Shown here: positions 1-7,379 of the stretch, piece after piece
How positions within the stretch are numbered: position 1 is the stretch's first letter
How the letters are laid out: every line of letters begins with the position of its first letter
NCBI GenBank assembly: GCA_017613335.1
Contig: JAGAEB010000172.1
Span: 1 to 11,696, forward strand
Length of the DNA stretch: 11,696 bases
Direction of reading: 5' to 3'
DNA from: Methanosarcinaceae archaeon
GTDB lineage: Archaea > Halobacteriota > Methanosarcinia > Methanosarcinales > Methanosarcinaceae
Notes under the pieces: model-generated
What the model was told of the DNA's origin: nothing
Database searches by the model: none
What the model saw: the letters and a program-made list of their open reading frames with translations, nothing else
Position numbers and translations under genes: made by a program

Positions 1-157
1 ATTCAACAGATCCTGTCTGAATATATTCAACAGATCCTGTCTGAATATATTCAACAGATCCTGTCTGAATATATTCAACAGATCCTGTCTGAATATATTC
101 AACAGATCCTGTCTGAATATATTCAACAGATCCTGTCTGAATATATTCAACAGATCC
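1..157. repeat. 24-bp perfect tandem repeat, six copies plus a partial seventh
   Basis: Six identical 24-bp units start at 1, 25, 49, 73, 97 and 121, and a 13-bp partial copy begins at 145. The array runs off the left edge, so the true copy number is unknown. Each unit is an imperfect inverted repeat. For example, ATATTCA (23-29) plus ACAG (30-33) can pair with CTGT (37-40) plus TGAATAT (42-48) around an ATC loop with one bulged C. No variation is seen between full units, which suggests recent expansion or active homogenisation. There are no spacers, so this is not CRISPR. Confidence 0.95.
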
Positions 158-258
158 CGCCCGGCAAAGACGCCGCCGGCAGTGTCCTGCGGGATCCGCC
201 GGGCTTTCATGAGGACCTGCTCAGTGCTTTCCTGAAATCTGTTTCCCGTTTTTTATGA
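1..258 (+). CDS. Possible 3' end of a gene encoding an octapeptide-repeat C-terminus
   Basis: Frame 1 is open from the left edge to a TGA at 256-258. Because 24 is a multiple of three, the array reads as the octapeptide IQQILSEY repeated six times, followed by about 37 non-repeat residues ending in SVSRFL. Runs of T follow the stop at 271-275, 292-297 and 315-320, as expected for a plus-strand archaeal terminator facing convergent mutS. Against coding, a second plus frame (octapeptide FNRSCLNI) and two minus frames are also open through the repeat, and no start codon lies inside the window. The repeat peptide could form an amphipathic helix, but no function is recognised. Confidence 0.3.
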   Translation: MQQILSEYIQQILSEYIQQILSEYIQQILSEYIQQILSEYIQQILSEYIQQIPPGKDAAGSVLRDPPGFHEDLLSAFLKSVSRFL

Positions 259-345
259 AACATGTTTCTGTTTTTCGGAAACATGTTTCCTGTTTTTCCT
301 GAAACATATTTCCTGTTTTTCCGGAAATCCGGTTCATGGTTTCCT
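234..345. repeat. Degenerate 23-bp T-rich repeats with palindromic cores, possible terminator
   Basis: Four to five units of about 23 bp start near 234, 257, 278, 301 and 324. Their pattern is GAAACATRTTTC followed by CTGTTTTTC and a short tail. GAAACATGTTTC is a perfect 12-bp palindrome at 257-268 and 278-289, and the copy at 301-312 differs by one base. The last unit runs into the mutS stop codon (334-336). The T-runs lie on the plus strand, so they could end transcription arriving from the left rather than from mutS. Confidence 0.65.
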
Positions 346-3219
346 GAGCATTTCCTTGATCCCGACAAGAAGAGAAAGCGCCTGAAGCGGCGTCATATTG
401 TTGATGTCTGCGTCTTCCAGTTTTTCACGGACAGCTTCAAGGACAGGGTCGGTCTCCGGGCTTCCGGTTTCTTCCTGACCGTTGCCGGCGGTCTTCTTTT
501 CCTTTTCGAGTTTTTCCTTATAAGCCGCTTCCACGTCCGGATCGCAGAAGATGAGCTGAGTATAGCGGCGGGATCTTCCGGAAATGTTTCCGTTTCCGTG
601 ACCGGAGGCGCCTGCGTATCCTGCACCGGCGTCATCTGCATCATTGCTGAGAGCGTCTTCGCGTTCGACATCTCTCAGGATCTCTTCGGCTCTTCCGATG
701 ACCGGTTCCGGAACGCCCGCCAGCCGTGCGACATGGATACCGTAGCTTTTGTCCGTCGCGCCTTTGACGATCTTTCTCAGGAAGATGAGATCGTGGCCGG
801 ATTCCTTCACGGCGATATGATAATTCCGGACACGTCTGAGACGTTCTTCAAGGATCGTCAGCTGATGATAATGCGTCGCGAAAAGAGTGCGGACACCTTT
901 TCTGTCCTTATCGTGGATGAATTCGACGGCCGCTTTGGCGATGCTGTAGCCGTCATAGGTGCTCGTACCGCGGCCGATCTCGTCAAGGAGGATCAGGCTT
1001 CTTGCTGTCGAATTGTTGAGGATGTTGGCCAGCTCGACCATTTCGACCATGAAGGTGCTCTGGCCGGCCGTCAGATCATCATGCGCGCCGATGCGCGTGA
1101 AAATGCGGTCGACGATGCCGATCTTCGCATACGAGGCCGGGACGAAACAGCCCGCCTGAGCCATGATGACGATCATCGCGATCTGGCGCATATATGTGGA
1201 TTTGCCGGCCATGTTGGGACCCGTGATCAGAAGGATCTGATTCTTCTCGGAATCGATCGTCGCATCATTCGGAATGAAATCAGCGTCCAGCGCGGATTCG
1301 ATGACCGGATGGCGACCGTCCCTGATGATGATCTCCGAACTGTCAGCCATCTCCGGCCGGACATAATTGTTCTGCGCCGACACTTCGGCGAAACTGTACA
1401 GAACATCCAGTTTTCCGATCAGGCCTGCGATCTCCCTGATCTCCTCGGCATGATCGCAGACGGCCGCCGTGATCTTCATGAAAATGTCATATTCAAGAGA
1501 GACGGCCGTTTCATCGGCATTCCTGATGAGATCTTCCTGCTCTTTCAGCTCCGGCGTGAAATAGCGTTCGCCGTTGGCCATCGTCTGCTTTCTGATGTAA
1601 TTCTCCGGGACCTGATCCTTATTCGTGTTCGTGACTTCGATGAAATACCCGAACACTTTGTTGAAACCGACTTTCAGGGATTTGATGCCCGTCCGTTCTC
1701 TTTCCCTGTTCTGGAAAGCTGCGATCCATTCCTTGCTGTTACCGGAAGCATTGCGCAGCCGGTCGAGCTCTTCACTGAAACCCGGACGGATCATATTCCC
1801 TTCACGGGTCAGGGCCGCCGGCTCATCGAGGACAGCTCTCGTGATCAGATCGCACAGCTCCGTCGTGAACGTCATCGCAGAAAGCCGTTCCCGGATTTCA
1901 TGGAGAAGTCCGCCGTTTCCGGAAAGCATCTCAAAGCTCCCGGCGCCGCCGGCGTATCTGTCCGTGTCTTCCGGGATCATCTCAGCGATCATCGGGATGA
2001 CTTCAAGAGAATTTCTCATGGAAATGAGATCCCTCGCATTCGAATTCCCGTAAAGCATGCGGGCGGACAGACGCTCGATGTCGGAGATCCTGGACATGTC
2101 GAGTTTCAGATCATGGCGCAGCAGGGCATCGTCTTTGATCGCCGCGACGGCCGCAAGGCGTTCATTGATCCCGGCGACTGACAGAAGCGGCCGCAGAAGA
2201 CAGCTCTGAAGCGTTCTTTTCCCCATGGGCGTCACGGTCCTGTCGAGAACGCGGAAAAGGGAATAATCCGATCCGTCATCCCTGACATTTTTGAGGATCT
2301 CGAGGTTCCTGAGCGTGATGGAGTCGAGGACCATCCTGTCGGATGTCGAATAAAAGCGGACGGGCCGGATATAGTCAAGGCTCCGCATCTGTGTTTCAAG
2401 CGCATATTGAAGCGCTTTTCCGCAGGCGAGAATGACTTCGTCTTTTCCGTCAAGACCCATTCCCGCAAGCGTCGAAACGCTGTACTGCTTTTTGAGGAGC
2501 GCTTCGGCCGAGTCGACGGAGATCGGTGCGTAGATCTCTTTCAGGCCGGTGAGGTCTTTCTGTCCGTAAAGGGAGAACGAAGAGACCGGCAGACGGAGCT
2601 CATTGAGGCGTTCGGCCAGGAATTCATCTTCGGCGAGCGAATCGATGACGATGCATTCGCTCGGGCGGATGCCGGCCGCTTCACTGATGACTTTTTCATA
2701 AGGCGGAATGTCGTCGAATCCTGTCGCGATGAAATCGCCCGTCGAAATATCCAGAAAGGCGAGGCCGAACGTTTTTCTTCCCCTCTCCGGCGCCTGTTTC
2801 GTCGGCGGGACTGCTTTTCCGGTCAGGACCATGAGATAATTGTTCGACGCTTCCGTGATGATCGACGTATCGATCGCCGTTCCCGGTGTCACGACTCTCG
2901 TCACGCCGCGTCTGACGACGCCTTTCGCCAGTTTCGGATCTTCGAGCTGATCGCAGATCGCCACCTTGTAGCCCTTTCTGATCAGGCGCGGCAGATAATT
3001 GTCGATCGCATGATGCGGGATTCCTGCCAGCGGCATTCTTTCGCCGTCCTTCGTCTTTCCCCGTGTCGTCAGCGTGATCTCGAGTTCCTTTGCGATCAGC
3101 TTCGCATCCTCGCCGAACGATTCGTAAAAATCGCCCATCCTGAAAAAGATAAGCGCATCAGGATGCTCCGCTTTGGCTGCATAATACTGACGCATCGCCG
3201 GCGTCGACTTGTCTTCCAT
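334..3219 (-). CDS. mutS: DNA mismatch repair protein MutS
   Basis: This encodes a 961-residue MutS, the ATPase that clamps DNA, recognises mispairs and recruits MutL. The mispair-recognition domain carries the FxE wedge in GDFYE (Phe31, Glu33). The connector, lever and clamp domains follow. The ABC-type ATPase domain has Walker A GPNMAGKS (667-674), the signature region TRIGAHDDLTAGQST (708-722), Walker B LLDEIGRG with Asp746/Glu747, and the switch ATHYH (781-785). The protein is longer than the 850-870 residues of E. coli or B. subtilis MutS. A low-complexity Gly/Asn/Ala linker (about 855-885) and a Lys/Glu-rich stretch precede a C-terminal helix with NNMTPLQALSLL (941-952). The ATG at 3219 is preceded by AAGGAG with 11-nt spacing. 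No mutL is visible beside it. The sequence looks bacterial in type, and MutS has patchy distribution in archaea, so gene transfer is plausible. Confidence 0.97.
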   Translation of the reverse strand: MEDKSTPAMRQYYAAKAEHPDALIFFRMGDFYESFGEDAKLIAKELEITLTTRGKTKDGERMPLAGIPHHAIDNYLPRLIRKGYKVAICDQLEDPKLAKGVVRRGVTRVVTPGTAIDTSIITEASNNYLMVLTGKAVPPTKQAPERGRKTFGLAFLDISTGDFIATGFDDIPPYEKVISEAAGIRPSECIVIDSLAEDEFLAERLNELRLPVSSFSLYGQKDLTGLKEIYAPISVDSAEALLKKQYSVSTLAGMGLDGKDEVILACGKALQYALETQMRSLDYIRPVRFYSTSDRMVLDSITLRNLEILKNVRDDGSDYSLFRVLDRTVTPMGKRTLQSCLLRPLLSVAGINERLAAVAAIKDDALLRHDLKLDMSRISDIERLSARMLYGNSNARDLISMRNSLEVIPMIAEMIPEDTDRYAGGAGSFEMLSGNGGLLHEIRERLSAMTFTTELCDLITRAVLDEPAALTREGNMIRPGFSEELDRLRNASGNSKEWIAAFQNRERERTGIKSLKVGFNKVFGYFIEVTNTNKDQVPENYIRKQTMANGERYFTPELKEQEDLIRNADETAVSLEYDIFMKITAAVCDHAEEIREIAGLIGKLDVLYSFAEVSAQNNYVRPEMADSSEIIIRDGRHPVIESALDADFIPNDATIDSEKNQILLITGPNMAGKSTYMRQIAMIVIMAQAGCFVPASYAKIGIVDRIFTRIGAHDDLTAGQSTFMVEMVELANILNNSTARSLILLDEIGRGTSTYDGYSIAKAAVEFIHDKDRKGVRTLFATHYHQLTILEERLRRVRNYHIAVKESGHDLIFLRKIVKGATDKSYGIHVARLAGVPEPVIGRAEEILRDVEREDALSNDADDAGAGYAGASGHGNGNISGRSRRYTQLIFCDPDVEAAYKEKLEKEKKTAGNGQEETGSPETDPVLEAVREKLEDADINNMTPLQALSLLVGIKEMLRKP

Positions 3220-3664
3220 TGATCTTTACGCTCCTTTCTTCTTTTCCGGGAATCCATCACCGGCTCTGCCGGCCTTCAGGGTGTTTTCATTCCTGATTTA
3301 AGCATTTCTGTCAGGCGACCGGAAAACCGTTGAACAGCATCCGTTCCCCCGGATTTGCATCGTCTTTCCGGCATCGTTTTCTGTTAATATCCGTCAGATT
3401 CCGAAAAACATGCAATATTTATATAGTCGGAAACATGATTATTATCTGCAGCAAATCAGCTCGGCCTGACATAATTCCGATAAATCGTTTTTCCGGCATT
3501 GCGGGAAATATGAGCCGCAGATTATCCGGAAATCCGGCATCGGGACTGACATTTTCAGTATTTGTCCGTTGTACCGGCTGAAACGCTTTAAACTTTGAAT
3601 TATGCTCTTTAAAGCATTCGTTTATTAAAAATATCTCTGCATTCTGAAACCGGAGGGAAAAGAA
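3220..3664. other. Divergent intergenic spacer between mutS and the zinc-ribbon gene
   Basis: No convincing gene is seen in these 445 bases. The spacer must hold promoters for mutS (minus) and the zinc-ribbon gene (plus). It is AT-rich in the middle and includes a TATA-like stretch (ATATTTATATAG, 3415-3426). The short sequence (T/A)TCCGGCATYG occurs three times (3366-3376, 3491-3501, 3532-3542), but TCCGG is common throughout the window, so this may mean little. The mutS Shine-Dalgarno (complement of 3231-3237) is at its left end. An open frame at 3330-3581 has no ribosome site or recognisable content. Confidence 0.6.
3604..3657 (+). promoter_or_regulatory. Candidate promoter and ribosome binding site of the zinc-ribbon gene
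   Basis: AT-rich elements CTTTAAAG (around 3607) and TTTATTAAAAATAT (3621-3634) lie where an archaeal TATA/BRE would be expected for a short leader. GGAGGG at 3652-3657, 7 nt before the ATG, is a strong Shine-Dalgarno and fixes the start. The TATA assignment is inferred from composition and position only. Confidence 0.4.
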
Positions 3665-3844
3665 ATGAAATACATTTGTCCTAAATGCGGTAAATCCGAT
3701 CTGTATATTGAAAACGGCGGCATCACCGGTGATGTCTACCACTGCAAAAACTGCGGCTATGTCGACTCTTTCATCATCGAAGGCGAAGACGATATGGTCG
3801 AACAGATCAAAGAAGGCCATGCGAACGAATTCGAAAAGAAATGA
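3665..3844 (+). CDS. Small zinc-ribbon protein
   Basis: This 59-residue protein has two CxxC knuckles, CPKC (Cys5, Cys8) and CKNC (Cys27, Cys30), each followed by Gly. This is the usual four-cysteine zinc ribbon. The C-terminal half is acidic and polar (EGEDDMVEQIKEGH), ending in Lys. Similar short stand-alone zinc ribbons of this layout are common and uncharacterised in methanogens, where they may bind nucleic acid or protein. The start is set by GGAGGG 7 nt upstream. The stop lies 49 bp before the membrane-protein start on the same strand, so co-transcription is plausible. No specific function is assigned. Confidence 0.85.
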   Translation: MKYICPKCGKSDLYIENGGITGDVYHCKNCGYVDSFIIEGEDDMVEQIKEGHANEFEKK

Positions 3845-3893
3845 CCTTCTTTCGCTGCGATCTTCTGAACTTCTTTCGTTTTCCGGAGATTTT

Positions 3894-4745
3894 ATGATTG
3901 ACCGCAACCAACTGCAGATCCAGAATTGGACACATATTGAGGCCGTTTATTCTCCTTCAGGATCTAAATCAAAGTCACAAAAAATCAGGCATGTCGAAGA
4001 CATTATAACAAACAGGGACAAACCGGATTTAGGAACGTGGGATGAATTCGCAAACCTTCGCATATTCGGCAGGAACGCCGGTAAAGAATTGGCTTTCATA
4101 GTAAGGCCTGATAACAAAATTATTGCATTATTGAACCCGTCCGATTTTCCTCATTACAGCAAAGACTATTTCCACGTTAAACCGGAAGTTGAATATATCA
4201 AAATATGTACGGAAAATGATTGTCACGGACACAGCGGAGGCTTTGTCCAGGAATACGGGTTCAGTATCAATACGCCTCAGGTTCCGGAGATTTACATCAC
4301 ACCACCGAAGGGTTGGAAGGTATCTCCGGATCTTAAAGCAACTATCGAAAATGAATTCTCAAACGATTTTCTGAATTTTGATGTAGCTTACGAAGAACTA
4401 AACGGCAAACTGCATTTTTTCTGTACAAGCACGGATATCTTTGATAAATACAGGAAAAAATTTCATATGGATGGATATAAATACAGAATTTCATATGCAT
4501 ATAAAATACAGGTTTCTGAAACAACATTATTATGTGTTGTTTTATATGCCCTTGTGCCGATTATTTCTGTTCTGGTTTCCTGGAAGTATCAGAATATTGC
4601 TGTTGTTGCAGCATATCTGTCAACAATCGCTCTGTATTTTAATCAATCCGAAAAGGGAATATATACACCGATATGCCCTGATTGGTATTTCCTTTATTTT
4701 ATCGTAACATTTATCATCTTGTCAGCAATATACACATTCAAATAA
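3894..4745 (+). CDS. Orphan protein with soluble N-terminus and three C-terminal membrane segments
   Basis: I do not recognise this 283-residue protein. Residues 1-205 look soluble and mixed alpha/beta, with no signal peptide. Hydrophobic segments follow at about 209-230, 234-249 and 263-281, the last ending three residues from the C-terminus. A CTENDCHGH cluster (Cys105, Cys110, His111, His113) could bind a metal, but this is only a pattern. The ATG at 3894 was chosen because GGAG (3885-3888) lies 5 nt upstream. The frame stays open back to 3708, but that part overlaps the zinc-ribbon gene and reads as its shadow. The gene is clearly AT-richer than mutS, the hydrolase or thrC, with ATA and AAA/AAT codons frequent, suggesting acquisition or relaxed selection. 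A sensor or membrane-anchored effector is conceivable, but nothing in the sequence proves it. Confidence 0.75.
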   Translation: MIDRNQLQIQNWTHIEAVYSPSGSKSKSQKIRHVEDIITNRDKPDLGTWDEFANLRIFGRNAGKELAFIVRPDNKIIALLNPSDFPHYSKDYFHVKPEVEYIKICTENDCHGHSGGFVQEYGFSINTPQVPEIYITPPKGWKVSPDLKATIENEFSNDFLNFDVAYEELNGKLHFFCTSTDIFDKYRKKFHMDGYKYRISYAYKIQVSETTLLCVVLYALVPIISVLVSWKYQNIAVVAAYLSTIALYFNQSEKGIYTPICPDWYFLYFIVTFIILSAIYTFK

Positions 4746-4751
4746 GGCAAA

Positions 4752-4776
4752 GGGCAGATTCAGACTGCCCGGAGGG
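4752..4776 (+). promoter_or_regulatory. Hairpin abutting a strong ribosome binding site
   Basis: GGGCAG (4752-4757) can pair with CTGCCC (4765-4770) around a 7-nt loop, 6 nt after the membrane-protein stop. GGAGGG (4771-4776) follows directly as a ribosome site for the ORF at 4785. No T-run follows, so this is not a clear terminator. It could modulate translation of the small ORF. Confidence 0.4.
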
Positions 4777-4784
4777 AGTAACTT

Positions 4785-4937
4785 ATGCTGAGATGCAAAG
4801 GAGGCTGTAAAGCCCGCGGATTGATCAAAGGAGAAATTTCAGTCCCGGGTGCTGAAAAATTCAGTTTTGAGCAAATGAAATTAAACAAAAATAAAAAAAG
4901 CATCATGAGTCCGGAAAAATCAGAATCCCGACAATAA
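4785..4937 (+). CDS. Possible 50-residue basic protein
   Basis: An ATG at 4785 lies 8 nt after a strong GGAGGG and opens a 50-codon frame ending in TAA. The product begins MLRCKGGCKARG, with a CxxxC pair (Cys4, Cys8), and has a Lys/Asn-rich second half (MKLNKNKKS). No family is recognised. The case for coding rests on the ribosome site and on position 39 bp after the membrane-protein stop. The Lys/Asn richness could simply reflect A-rich DNA. The opposite strand also has an open frame across it (4760-4951) with a much weaker ribosome site. Confidence 0.4.
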   Translation: MLRCKGGCKARGLIKGEISVPGAEKFSFEQMKLNKNKKSIMSPEKSESRQ

Positions 4938-5160
4938 TCCAATCTGTACATTTCTTACCGGCTTTCATATTTTTCGGTTTTTTCTGATGCTGTTGATTTA
5001 TTCCGTTTTTATTTTCATGCTCTTTTTTTATGATTTCATGGTTTTTTAATACTTTCAGACATCCGTTTTTTCTATTCTCTGATTTTTTTCAATTCTTTTA
5101 TTTATTTCAAATCTGACTCCCTCCGATATCTTTTTTAGGACGCCTGCCATTTTTTCTTCC
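4938..5160 (+). terminator. T-tract-rich intergenic region, probable archaeal-type terminator zone
   Basis: No gene is seen. The plus strand carries nine runs of five or more T (4970-4974, 4978-4983, 5006-5010, 5023-5029, 5042-5047, 5066-5071, 5083-5089, 5131-5136, 5150-5155). Archaeal RNA polymerase is known to stop at oligo-U tracts without needing a hairpin, so this array fits strong termination of the upstream AT-rich group. The last tract ends 5 nt before the hydrolase ATG, and no Shine-Dalgarno lies in the expected place. The hydrolase may therefore be transcribed from a start very close to its ATG. GATATC and the T-run (5125-5136) sit about where a TATA box for a leaderless start would be. 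Confidence 0.5.
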
Positions 5161-6000
5161 ATGATTTTCAAAACTCTTGTCGAAGATATTTCCGAAGACC
5201 CTTCCATGTCTGCCGAACACGGCCTTTCCTTCTATATCGAAACGCCGGGTCACAAGATCCTCTTTGATCTCGGACAGGGCGATCTTTTCCTGAAAAACGC
5301 ACGGAAGGCCGGGATTTTCATCGAAGACGTCGACACGGTCATCATCTCCCACGGCCATTACGATCACGGCGGCGGTCTGTCTGCTTTTCTGAAAGAAAAC
5401 AGGAAAGCGATGATCTATGTCCGGAAATGCGCCTTCGATCCGCATTTCGCCGTCCGCCCCGGCGACCGCATCGATGATATCGGGCTCGACACGGCTCTTC
5501 CGAAAATATATCCTGAAAGATTCTGCCTGACGACGGGCGATCTCAGGATCGATGATGAACTCGAACTCATGACGGAGATCGAAGAAACGTTCCCCGCGCC
5601 CGGCGGAAACCGCCTTCTCCTGTCAGGCAGCGTCCCGGAAAAGATCCCCGATCATTTCCGGCACGAACAGAATCTCATCATCAGATGCGGCGGGAAAACA
5701 TATCTCATCACCGGCTGCTCCCACAGAGGCATCGTCAATATCGTCAGGCAATATCATAAAAAACACGACAGGCCGGAAGAGGCCGCAGATCTCGTCATCG
5801 GCGGTTTCCATCTCATGATCCCCGGCGCCGAAGGCCGCGAACCCGACGAAAAGATCCGCCTCATCGCCGCTGAACTCCTGAAATACCGGGCTGATTACTT
5901 CACCTGTCACTGCACAGGAAAAGAAGCCTTTGAGATCCTCTCGGAAGTCATGGGGGACAGGATCTCATACCTGAAAACAGGAGACGGACTGAGATCCTGA
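5161..6000 (+). CDS. Metallo-beta-lactamase-fold hydrolase, COG1237 type
   Basis: This 279-residue cytosolic protein has the metallo-beta-lactamase fold. The metal site is SHGHYDHGGG (His64, His66, Asp68, His69), with further candidate ligands in TGCSHRG (His188) and GGFH (His217), and a late CHCTG (250-254). EHGLSFYIE (19-27) and ILFDLGQGDLF (33-43) are typical of the COG1237 branch. Members of that branch are often annotated as dihydropterin-ribofuranosylaminobenzene phosphate synthase, after M. jannaschii MJ0301, a proposed link to tetrahydromethanopterin biosynthesis. The exact substrate cannot be read from sequence. Length is normal and there is no signal peptide. The ATG at 5161 matches the family N-terminus and no earlier in-frame ATG/GTG/TTG is close. 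There is no Shine-Dalgarno, so initiation may be leaderless. It is convergent with the M42 peptidase. Confidence 0.88.
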   Translation: MIFKTLVEDISEDPSMSAEHGLSFYIETPGHKILFDLGQGDLFLKNARKAGIFIEDVDTVIISHGHYDHGGGLSAFLKENRKAMIYVRKCAFDPHFAVRPGDRIDDIGLDTALPKIYPERFCLTTGDLRIDDELELMTEIEETFPAPGGNRLLLSGSVPEKIPDHFRHEQNLIIRCGGKTYLITGCSHRGIVNIVRQYHKKHDRPEEAADLVIGGFHLMIPGAEGREPDEKIRLIAAELLKYRADYFTCHCTGKEAFEILSEVMGDRISYLKTGDGLRS

Positions 6001-6188
6001 AACTCTGAAACCCGGAACCCGAAAACGGTCCGCTCCATGAACGGCCGGCCGGTCGTGACCCGTCTGCATCCGATGCCCGTCAGCAAAAAAAACGCCTGCC
6101 CGGGAATTCCCGGACAGGCATTCTGACAATCTTTTTTCCGGAAGCCTTTACTGATCCTGTTTTTCAGGCCGCCGGCATGGATCCTGTT
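6001..6188. other. Convergent spacer between the hydrolase and the M42 peptidase
   Basis: No gene is seen. The left half has a GC-rich self-complementary stretch (CGGCCGGCCG, around 6042-6051). The right half holds the bidirectional terminator described separately. Confidence 0.6.
6085..6137. terminator. Bidirectional hairpin/T-tract terminator
   Basis: A 13-bp stem (6094-6119) is formed by GCCTGCCCGGGAA and TTCCCGGACAGGC with one C-A mismatch. On the minus strand that mismatch becomes a G-U wobble, and the stem is followed after one base by eight T (complement of 6085-6092), an ideal terminator for the M42 peptidase gene. On the plus strand six T lie at 6132-6137, suited to ending the hydrolase transcript. 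The layout resembles a bacterial factor-independent terminator. In an archaeon the T-runs alone could suffice. Confidence 0.8.
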
Positions 6189-7253
6189 TCAGAAATATCT
6201 GTCAGCTCTTTTGATGGCCGCGACAAGGATATTGACGCAGGCTTCGAGGTCGGCCGTATCGAGAACCTCGACAGGCGAGTGGATATAGCGCGTCGCGATG
6301 GAGATCGTTCCGGTCGGAATGCCTTCTTTTGTCAGATGGATGGCTGTCGCATCCGTTGTGCCGCCTTCGCCGACGCTGATCTGATACGGGAGTTTCTCTT
6401 TGTCGGCGCTTTCTCTGAGCCATTTGAGGACGACCGGGTGGGCGATGAGTCCGCGGCCGGATGCGTCGACGACGGTGAAGACGGGTCCTTTTCCGATTTC
6501 GAGAGCGGAGGCGTCTTTGGAAATGCCCGGATGGTCGCCCGGAATCGTCGTATCGAGGGCCAGCGCGACATCGGCTTCGGAGGCATAGGCGGCTGTTTTC
6601 GCACCTTTGAGACCGACTTCTTCCTGAACGGTCCCGACGGCCAGGATCGTCGCTTTGATGTCTTCGTTTTTCAGACGGCGCATCGCTTCGACCATGATGA
6701 CGTCGCCGGCACGGTTGTCGAACGCCTTGCATGTCACGCGGCCGTTGGCGAGTTTTCTGAAATCGCGGTCGGTGCTGACATAAGTCCCGGGCTCAATTCC
6801 CATTGCGGCTGCATCTTCGGCGTCTTTTGCACCGACATCGATGAACATATCATTGTATTTGACCGGGGATTTGGCATCTTCCGGCGTCATGACGTGCGGC
6901 GGCTTGGAGCCGATGACACCGACGATATCGCCTTTTTCCGCATGAACGATGACACGCTGATTGAGAAGCGTCTGATCGAACCAGCCGCCGATCTTGGCAA
7001 ATTTGAGGAAACCGTTCTCATCGATCCTTTTGACCATGAGGCCGATCTCATCCATATGGGCGGCCAGCAGAATGACCGGACCTTTCGGAGATGTTCCTTT
7101 GCGGGTACAGATGACGTTTCCGAGTTTATCTTCACGAATCTCGTCGACAAAGCCTTTCATGTCGGCTTTCAGAAGAGCGCGGATCCTGTCTTCATTTCCG
7201 GAAACACCGGTCTCGTTCGCATATTTTTCAAGAAGCTGTTCAATCGTTTCCAT
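6189..7253 (-). CDS. M42-family metalloaminopeptidase (glutamyl aminopeptidase/endoglucanase-like)
   Basis: This 354-residue di-metal aminopeptidase belongs to the M42 (TET) family, whose members form large tetrahedral cytosolic particles that trim peptides left by the proteasome and other proteases. Metal and catalytic residues are all present: AAHMDEIG (His66, Asp68), AFDNRAG (Asp179), TVQEEVGLKGA (Glu211, Glu212), LALDTTIPGDH (Asp234) and TRYIHSPVE (His325). VGEGGTTDATAIH (294-306) is also characteristic. The sequence closely resembles the archaeal M42 type from memory of M. jannaschii MJ0555. Older databases label some members CelM or endoglucanase, which is probably a misannotation. Substrate preference cannot be assigned. 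AAGGAA lies 5 nt before the ATG. The upstream neighbour on the same strand is the glutamine synthetase homologue, 126 bp away, and a strong terminator follows. Confidence 0.94.
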   Translation of the reverse strand: METIEQLLEKYANETGVSGNEDRIRALLKADMKGFVDEIREDKLGNVICTRKGTSPKGPVILLAAHMDEIGLMVKRIDENGFLKFAKIGGWFDQTLLNQRVIVHAEKGDIVGVIGSKPPHVMTPEDAKSPVKYNDMFIDVGAKDAEDAAAMGIEPGTYVSTDRDFRKLANGRVTCKAFDNRAGDVIMVEAMRRLKNEDIKATILAVGTVQEEVGLKGAKTAAYASEADVALALDTTIPGDHPGISKDASALEIGKGPVFTVVDASGRGLIAHPVVLKWLRESADKEKLPYQISVGEGGTTDATAIHLTKEGIPTGTISIATRYIHSPVEVLDTADLEACVNILVAAIKRADRYF

Positions 7254-7379
7254 TTTCGTTCCTTCCGGCTTTCATGCAGAATTGGTCTTGTTCATTGTCT
7301 TATTCAACGATCTTATTCTTCGTCCTGTTCCGGATCAGGATCGCTGACCGGACATCAGACGGGGAAAACAAACGCTGTA

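Noticed and set aside
1..157. CRISPR array
   Set aside because: The copies are directly abutting with no unique spacers. The same holds for the right-end 32-bp array.
262..2181. Long plus-strand open frame (639 codons) antisense to mutS
   Set aside because: It lies opposite a clear MutS, its product is an Arg/Asp/Phe-rich shadow with no recognisable domain, and it has no convincing ribosome site.
3708..3893. N-terminal extension of the membrane protein
   Set aside because: This part overlaps the zinc-ribbon gene in another frame. The ATG at 3894 has a GGAG site at proper distance.
3419..3907. Minus-strand open frame over the zinc-ribbon gene
   Set aside because: It is the antisense shadow of a gene with strong ribosome site and two CxxC knuckles.
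4760..4951. Minus-strand 63-residue hydrophobic open frame
   Set aside because: Its FLFLF run comes from an A-rich stretch on the plus strand. Its ribosome site is weak compared with the plus-strand alternative.
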